NCBI GenBank assembly: GCA_963819635.1
Contig: CAWFWX010000008.1
Coordinates: 186,001 to 250,000, forward strand
Origin: JACVRW01 sp963819635
Lineage (GTDB): Bacteria; Actinomycetota; Thermoleophilia; Solirubrobacterales; Thermoleophilaceae
Reading direction: 5' to 3'
Length of the DNA: 64,000 nt
Shown here: one piece after another, positions 59,126 to 64,000 of the stretch
Layout: the number at the start of each line of letters is the position of its first letter
How positions within the stretch are numbered: the first letter of the stretch is position 1
Notes under the pieces: model-generated
What the model was told of the DNA's origin: nothing
Database searches by the model: none
The model's input: only the letters and a program-made list of their open reading frames with translations
Translations under genes and position numbers: made by a program

Positions 59126-60082
59126 CTAGAAGTAGCCCTCCTTCTTGCGATCCTCCATCGCCGCCTCGGAGATGCGGTCGTCGGCGCGCGTCTCGCCGCG
59201 CTCGGTGATCCGCGTGGCGGCGATCTCGGCGACCACGTCCTCGAGCGACTTGGCCTCCGACTGCACCGCGCCGGTGCAGCTCATGTCGCCGACGGTGCGG
59301 AAGCGCACCCACTTCTTCAGCGGCTCCTCGCCGGGCAGCAGCTCCACGTAGTCCGAGACGGCGTACAGCATGCCGTCGCGCTTGAAGACGTCGCGCTCGT
59401 GCGCGAAGTAGATGCAGGGCAGCTCGAGCTTCTCCTCCGCGACGTACTGCCACACGTCGAGTTCCGTCCAGTTCGAGAGCGGGAACACGCGCACGTGCTC
59501 ACCGGGCTTGACGAAGCCGTTGTAGACGTTCCAGAGCTCGGGGCGCTGCCGCTTCGGGTCCCACTGGCCGAAGTCGTCGCGGAAGGACAGGATGCGCTCC
59601 TTCGCACGGGCGCGCTCCTCGTCGCGGCGGGCGCCGCCGAAGGCCGCCCTGAAGCCGTGCTCCTCGATGGCGTCGAGCAGGGTGACCGACTGCAGCCGGT
59701 TGCGCGACGCGCGCGGCCCGGTCTCCTCGACGACGCGGCCGCTGTCGATCGAGTCCTGCACCGAGGCCACGATCAGGCGCGCGCCCATCTCCTCGACGAG
59801 CTTGTCGCGGTACTCGATCACCTCGGGGAAGTTGTGCCCCGTGTCCACGTGCATCACCGGGAACGGAAGGGCGCCAGGGTGGAAAGCCTTCCGCGCCAGA
59901 TGCAGCAGCACCGCGCTGTCCTTGCCGCCCGAGAACAGCAAGACGGCGCGCTCCAGCTCGGCCGCTACCTCGCGGATGACGTGGATCGCCTCTGATTCCA
60001 GAGCGCGCAGATGTGAGATCTCGTAGCTCAACTCTTCGTCGCGCCGCACAATAGGGGGCGCTGGGCTGGTGGTCGCATGCAC
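59126..60082 (-). CDS. cysD: Sulfate adenylyltransferase small subunit
   Basis: Catalytic subunit of ATP sulfurylase, 318 residues. The PP-loop is LLFSGGKDSAVLLHLA, followed by PVMHVDTGHNFPEVIEYRD, the FGGARRDEERARAKERI loop, and the C-terminal VGDMSCTGAVQSEAKSLEDV and DRKKEGYF, all standard. It converts sulfate and ATP to adenylyl sulfate with CysN. The GTG start lies 4 bases after the cysH stop; the frame remains open upstream but only as antisense-type sequence within cysH. Confidence 0.96.
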   Translation of the reverse strand: MHATTSPAPPIVRRDEELSYEISHLRALESEAIHVIREVAAELERAVLLFSGGKDSAVLLHLARKAFHPGALPFPVMHVDTGHNFPEVIEYRDKLVEEMGARLIVASVQDSIDSGRVVEETGPRASRNRLQSVTLLDAIEEHGFRAAFGGARRDEERARAKERILSFRDDFGQWDPKRQRPELWNVYNGFVKPGEHVRVFPLSNWTELDVWQYVAEEKLELPCIYFAHERDVFKRDGMLYAVSDYVELLPGEEPLKKWVRFRTVGDMSCTGAVQSEAKSLEDVVAEIAATRITERGETRADDRISEAAMEDRKKEGYF

Positions 60083-60086
60083 GGAA

Positions 60087-60698
60087 CTAAACGTGCAGAC
60101 CGCACTCAGTCTTGTCCTGCCCGGCCCAGCGGCCCTCGCGGCCGTTTCCGGGGAGCGTGCAGGGAGCGCAGCCAATCGACTCGTAGCCCCTGTCGTGGAG
60201 CGGATGGTAGGGGAGATCGTGCTCGTGCACGTAGGTCCACACGTCCCGGTCGCTCCAGTCCGCGAGCGGATTGAACTTCCAGAGGCCGCGCGCCTCGTCC
60301 CATTCGATCTGCTCAGCGTTCGCCCGCGTGGCCGACTGCTCGCGGCGGATCCCCGTGATCCACGCCTGCGTGTCCCGGAGAGCCTGCTCGAGAGCGTCGA
60401 CCTTGCGCCTGCCGCAGCAGTTCGACGCGCTCCACGGCGTGCCGTTCGGCGGGGTCGCGTCCACGACCTCGACGCGCAGCCCATAGCGGTCCTCGACCTT
60501 CCGCCAGACCTCGTAGGTCTCGGGGAAGAGCACGCCCGTGTCGATCGTGAACACGCGTGCCGACGGCTCGATCCGCATGAGCATGTCGATCAGGACCGAC
60601 TCCTCCTTCTGGAAGGAGCAGGCCATCACGAGCGCCGGGTGGTGTCGCCCGACGGCCGTGCGAAGCGTTTCCTCTGCTGTCTCGGCTACACCGCGCAT
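60087..60698 (-). CDS. cysH: Adenylyl-sulfate (APS) reductase, assimilatory
   Basis: Reduces adenylyl sulfate to sulfite with thioredoxin. At 203 residues it has the substrate loop ACSFQKEESVL, TIDTGVLFPETYEVW, and two Cys pairs, Cys94-Cys95 (SNCCGRRKV) and the later IGCAPCT, which hold a [4Fe-4S] cluster and distinguish APS from PAPS reductases. The catalytic cysteine is in KTECGLH at the C-terminus. The ATG lies 13 bases inside the end of the sulfite reductase gene, so the genes are tightly coupled. Confidence 0.95.
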   Translation of the reverse strand: MRGVAETAEETLRTAVGRHHPALVMACSFQKEESVLIDMLMRIEPSARVFTIDTGVLFPETYEVWRKVEDRYGLRVEVVDATPPNGTPWSASNCCGRRKVDALEQALRDTQAWITGIRREQSATRANAEQIEWDEARGLWKFNPLADWSDRDVWTYVHEHDLPYHPLHDRGYESIGCAPCTLPGNGREGRWAGQDKTECGLHV

Positions 60699-62524
60699 TC
60701 GCCCTCTCCCCTGATGACCTCGAAGGGCTCCTTCTTCTGCCAGTCCATGAAGAACTGCATGTTCTGGAGGCCGAACTCGACCGGCATCGAGAGCTCCCGG
60801 ACCTCGTCCTCGAAGCGCGTCTGGCCGACACGCTCGGCGAAGTCGTTGAACAGCTCGCCGTCCAGGCGCTCGGCCTCGTACATACGCACCCAGCGCTCGA
60901 CGGCGTCGGGCACGCGCTTCGCCGGCAGGCGCACCTTCAGGCGCGTGCCGTAGATCACCTCTCCGCCCTCGTAGTTGCCGCCGATGTGGGCGACGTACGC
61001 GGGAATCGTGTGCTCGCCGACCTTGATCGACGCGCCGTAGAAGCCGATGTTGGCGATGTGGTGCTGGCTGCAGCCGTTCGGGCAGCCGGACATCTTGATG
61101 TGGATCCGCCTCGTGAGCGGGTCCTCGATGCCCATCGACTCGACGCGCTCGCGCACCGCGTGGTTCAGGCCCATCGAGCTCGTGATGCCGAGCTTGCACG
61201 AGTCGGTGCCGGGGCAGCTGATCACGTCGTTGATCTCGTCCGCGCCGGTGTCTCCCAGGCCCAGCTCGGAGAGCGCGCGCCAGACCTCGTAGACCGTCTC
61301 GTCCCGCACCCAGCGCAGCACCAGGTTCTGATGGACCGTGGTGCGCGCGTACCCGCCCGAGTAGGCCCGCATGAGCTCGGCGAGCCCGCGGAACTGCTCG
61401 GGGGTGAGGTCGCCGCGGACGACCTTGATCTGGACCGCGGAGAAGCCCGCCTGGCGCTGCGGGACGACGCTCGTGGCGCGCCAGCGCTCGAACTCGCTGC
61501 CGTCGCCGTTCGGGCTGGCGTATGTGGAGGGCGCGGGCGGAGCGCCGGCCTCCTCGTCGTCCACGAACAGCAGCGGCTGGGGGTCGAAGTCGCGCTCGGC
61601 GACCCAGTCCCCCTTCAGCTCCTCGTCGACCTGCCGCTGGAGCTCCTCGATGCCGTACTTGTCGACGAAGACCTTGATCCGCGCACGCGCGCGGTTGGCG
61701 CGCAGCCATTCCTGGCGGTCGAAGATGCGCATCACCGCCTCGGTGACCTTCAGGTACTCGCCGTCGTCGGCGCTCACGAACTCGCGCAGCGTCGGCGCGA
61801 CTCGCGGCATGATCGACGTGCCGCCGCCCACGCGCAGCTCGAAGCCCTTCACGCCGTCGCGGATGCGCGGGATGAAGGCCACGTCGTGGATGCCCGTGAT
61901 CGCGCGGTCCTCGTCCGTGGCGGTGAAGGCCGTCTTCACCTTGCGCGGCATCAGCTGGGTGGTGGGGTGGCGTACGAAGTAGCGCACGTACGCGCCCGCG
62001 TAGGGCGTCGGGTCGAACAGCTCGCCCTGGCAGATGCCGGCCCACGGGTCGCCCGTCACGTTGCGCATGGTGTTGCCGCAGCCCTCGCGGCTGGAGAGGC
62101 CGGACTCTGAGAGCTCGCGGATCGCCTTGGCGGCGTCGCGCAGGGGGATGTGGTGCAGCTGGATGTTCTGCCGCGTCGTGATGTGGCCCTTGTTGAGCGG
62201 CGCGTACTTCTCGACGACGTCCGCGAACGCCTCCATCTGCTCGGGCGTGATCCCGCCGAAGGGGAGCTTCACGCGGATCATCTGGACGTCGGCCTGGCGC
62301 TGGCCGTAGACGCCCTGCTTCAGGCGGAACCCGATGAACTCGTTCTCGGGCGTGTCGCCGCCGAGGAACTTCTCCGCCTCGTTGTCGAAATCGTCGAACT
62401 CACGCTCGAGGATCGGGATGATGTGGCCCGGGACGTTCTCGTATACCTCCGGGTTCTCCAGGGACCCCTGCTTGCCCTTGCGCTTGCGCGTGGCGCCCTC
62501 CGGCGGCGCGGAAACCGGTTCCAT
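60686..62524 (-). CDS. Ferredoxin-dependent sulfite (or nitrite) reductase
   Basis: A 612-residue siroheme/[4Fe-4S] reductase with two ferredoxin-like half-domains and two catalytic repeats. The cluster cysteines are in SCPGTDSCKLG and MSGCPNGCSQHH; substrate-binding residues appear in TTRQNIQLHHIP and GNTMRNVTGDPWAG. Sulfite and nitrite reductases are alike, but placement at the head of cysH-cysD-cysN makes sulfide formation from sulfite the likely role. ATG 62524 is chosen over an earlier in-frame start because minus-strand TACTTT lies 7 bases upstream and the longer N-terminus is not family-like. Confidence 0.94.
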   Translation of the reverse strand: MEPVSAPPEGATRKRKGKQGSLENPEVYENVPGHIIPILEREFDDFDNEAEKFLGGDTPENEFIGFRLKQGVYGQRQADVQMIRVKLPFGGITPEQMEAFADVVEKYAPLNKGHITTRQNIQLHHIPLRDAAKAIRELSESGLSSREGCGNTMRNVTGDPWAGICQGELFDPTPYAGAYVRYFVRHPTTQLMPRKVKTAFTATDEDRAITGIHDVAFIPRIRDGVKGFELRVGGGTSIMPRVAPTLREFVSADDGEYLKVTEAVMRIFDRQEWLRANRARARIKVFVDKYGIEELQRQVDEELKGDWVAERDFDPQPLLFVDDEEAGAPPAPSTYASPNGDGSEFERWRATSVVPQRQAGFSAVQIKVVRGDLTPEQFRGLAELMRAYSGGYARTTVHQNLVLRWVRDETVYEVWRALSELGLGDTGADEINDVISCPGTDSCKLGITSSMGLNHAVRERVESMGIEDPLTRRIHIKMSGCPNGCSQHHIANIGFYGASIKVGEHTIPAYVAHIGGNYEGGEVIYGTRLKVRLPAKRVPDAVERWVRMYEAERLDGELFNDFAERVGQTRFEDEVRELSMPVEFGLQNMQFFMDWQKKEPFEVIRGEGECAV

Positions 62525-62531
62525 TATCGAG

Positions 62532-62537
62532 AAAGTA
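62532..62537 (-). promoter_or_regulatory. Putative leaderless -10 (TACTTT) for the sulfur assimilation operon
   Basis: Minus-strand TACTTT ends 7 bases before ATG 62524, with no SD sequence, so the sir-cysHDN mRNA would start at or beside the start codon. A rightward TAGCGT for the amidase lies at 62578-62583. A weak stem (CTGCC/GGCAG around TTTTATC, about 62555-62571) sits between them. Confidence 0.4.
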
Positions 62538-62577
62538 CCAAAAGCCAGTCGGGATTCCTGCCTTTTATCGGCAGCGG

Positions 62578-62583
62578 TAGCGT
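62578..62583 (+). promoter_or_regulatory. Putative -10 (TAGCGT) for the amidase gene
   Basis: TAGCGT ends 8 bases before ATG 62592 and no SD sequence is visible, the same arrangement as at several other starts in this window. Confidence 0.38.
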
Positions 62584-62591
62584 AAGCCTTC

Positions 62592-64000
62592 ATGGACGCC
62601 ACGGAAATGGCCAAATTGGTGCGGTCCGGCGCGGCCTCGCCCGCCGAGCTGATCAAGACCGCGATCGAGCGCATCGAGGCGCTCAACGGCGAGCTGAACG
62701 CCGTGATTCACCCTCTGTTCGAGAAGGCGCTCGCCACGGAGCCGGCCGACGGGCCGTTCCGCGGCGTGCCCTTCCTCATGAAGGACCTCGGCTGCCACTC
62801 CGCCGGAGACCCGATGCACGAGGGCATGGGCTTCCTGAAGCGGATCGGCTGGGTCGAGGAGGAGGACACCTGGCTCGCCCGCCGCTTCCGCGAGGCCGGG
62901 CTCGTGCTCCTCGGGAAGACGAGCACGCCCGAGCTCGGAATCCTGCCGACCACCGAGCCCACCGCCTACGGGGCCACGCGCAACCCCTGGAGCACCGACC
63001 ACTCGACCGGCGGCTCGAGCGGCGGCTCGGCCGCGGCGGTGGCCGCCGGGATGGTGCCGATCGCTCACGCGAGCGACGGCGGCGGCTCGATCCGCATCCC
63101 GGCGTCGGCGTGCGGCCTGGTCGGCCTGAAGCCGTCGCGGGGGCGCGTCTCGATGGCGCCGGAGTTCGGCGACATGATGTCCGGGCTGACCACGGACCTC
63201 GTGGTCTGCCGCTCGGTGCGGGACGCGGCGGCCATGCTCGAGTGGGTCGCCGACCCACCGCCAGGCGAGCCCTACTACGCGCCCGACCGGGCGCGGCCCT
63301 ACACGGACGAGCCGGGCGCCGATCCGGGCCGGCTGCGGATCGGGCTCACGACGCGCCCGCCCGGCGGCCAGTTCGAGGCGCATGCCGACTGCGTGGCCGC
63401 GGCCGACGACGCCGGCCGGCTGCTGGAGTCGCTCGGCCACCACGTCGAGCCGTCCTATCCCGACGTGCTCGACGACGAGGGCTACATCGAGAAGTTCCTG
63501 GTCCGCTGGACGAGCGGAGTCGACTACGGCCTCCGCTACTGGGCGCGGAGGACGGGCCAGCCGATCGGCCCGGACGACGTCGAGCCGCTCACCTGGGCGC
63601 TGGCGGAGCAGGGCAGAACGCACACCGCCGGCGAGTACCTGGAGGCGATGGAGTACGCGCAGGTCGTCGGGCGCGCGGGCGCCGAGTGGTGGGAGAGCCA
63701 CGACCTGCTCGTGACCCCCACGATGGCCCTGCCGCCCGCTCCCATCGGTGAGATCGGCAACGGCGACGAGGACAACCCGCTGATGCCGATCGTGCGCGCC
63801 ACCCCGTACGCGATCTTCACGGCGGGGTTCAACAGCTCGGGCCAGCCGGCGGTCTCACTGCCGCTCCACTGGTCGGACGACGGCCTGCCGATCGGCGTCC
63901 AGCTCGTCGCGACGTACGGGCGCGAGGACCTGCTGCTGCGCGTCGCGGCTCAGCTCGAGGAGGCGCGGCCGTGGGCGGACCGCTGGCCGGAGCTGGCTGC
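62592..64000 (+). CDS. Amidase signature family enzyme, cut by the window end
   Basis: An amidase-signature hydrolase; 469 residues are visible and the frame is open at the right edge. The Ser-cisSer-Lys triad region is present: catalytic Lys in FLMKDLG, the first Ser in the STGGSSGGSAAAVAAG stretch and the nucleophile Ser in HASDGGGSIRIPASACGLVG. The sequence resembles 6-aminohexanoate-cyclic-dimer hydrolase-like and GatA-like amidases, but no gatB or gatC lies nearby, so a catabolic role is more likely. It diverges from the sulfite reductase gene; the N-terminus DATEMAKLVRSGAASPAELI is complete. Confidence 0.92.
   Translation, partial: MDATEMAKLVRSGAASPAELIKTAIERIEALNGELNAVIHPLFEKALATEPADGPFRGVPFLMKDLGCHSAGDPMHEGMGFLKRIGWVEEEDTWLARRFREAGLVLLGKTSTPELGILPTTEPTAYGATRNPWSTDHSTGGSSGGSAAAVAAGMVPIAHASDGGGSIRIPASACGLVGLKPSRGRVSMAPEFGDMMSGLTTDLVVCRSVRDAAAMLEWVADPPPGEPYYAPDRARPYTDEPGADPGRLRIGLTTRPPGGQFEAHADCVAAADDAGRLLESLGHHVEPSYPDVLDDEGYIEKFLVRWTSGVDYGLRYWARRTGQPIGPDDVEPLTWALAEQGRTHTAGEYLEAMEYAQVVGRAGAEWWESHDLLVTPTMALPPAPIGEIGNGDEDNPLMPIVRATPYAIFTAGFNSSGQPAVSLPLHWSDDGLPIGVQLVATYGREDLLLRVAAQLEEARPWADRWPELA

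Overview
The window is high-GC DNA packed with genes in short, overlapping operons. Gene content points to an actinobacterium, most likely class Thermoleophilia (Solirubrobacterales or Gaiellales). The clues are DUF2630, DUF3352, DUF3455 and DUF6325 proteins, an ECF42-type sigma factor with a DGPF/YCII partner, glucosyl-3-phosphoglycerate synthase, and many secreted RTX, thrombospondin-3 and Ig-like proteins with arginine-rich C-termini. This placement is inference from gene families; there is no rRNA to confirm it. One tRNA (Phe, GAA) is present. No CRISPR array, insertion sequence, prophage or rRNA was seen, and no gene-free gap exceeds 300 bases.

Layout. 1-5.6 kb: membrane and envelope genes (PASTA lipoprotein, RDD, AI-2E, HdeD, MFS exporter). 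5.6-9.7 kb: an arylsulfatase divergent from a DUF6325/SHOCT pair across a strong operator-like dyad, then an SDR and tRNA-Phe. 9.8-19.5 kb: HPP, DUF3455, a duplicated RTX protein, a surface propeller, a DUF3352 lipoprotein and a large beta-helix/Ig-like protein. 19.5-28.9 kb: an MrfA-like helicase divergent from gpgS-gpgP (glucosylglycerate synthesis), catalase, a plant-PPO-like tyrosinase with a separate KFDV-like partner, macro domain and glycerate kinase, and a YCII-ECF42 pair. 28.8-37 kb: a sugar-dehydrogenase-like propeller in circularly permuted order, an ATP-dependent DNA ligase, an SDR, and a run of large secreted calcium-binding-type proteins. 36-39.7 kb: a compact four-gene envelope operon of unknown function. 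39.7-47.3 kb: DtxR regulator, aminotransferase, sucCD, HAD and MBL enzymes. 47.3-55.9 kb: a secreted glycoside hydrolase, a structured 82-nt AT-richer element, an AraC/VOC pair, a biotin carboxylase-BCCP subunit, a secreted alpha/beta hydrolase and a P450. 55.9-62.5 kb: DAHP synthase, TauE exporter and a complete sulfate-to-sulfide set (sir, cysH, cysD, cysN). 62.6 kb to the edge: an amidase cut by the window end.

Three window-wide patterns stand out. First, many starts lack a Shine-Dalgarno sequence and have a TANNNT-like hexamer 6-8 nt before the start codon, which suggests leaderless transcription. Second, operon genes are joined by ATGA, GTGA or TTGA overlaps. Third, eight genes carry about twelve single-base frame breaks, nearly all requiring removal of one base. 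These are probably residual sequencing or assembly indels, because in each case correcting them restores an exact whole number of codons.
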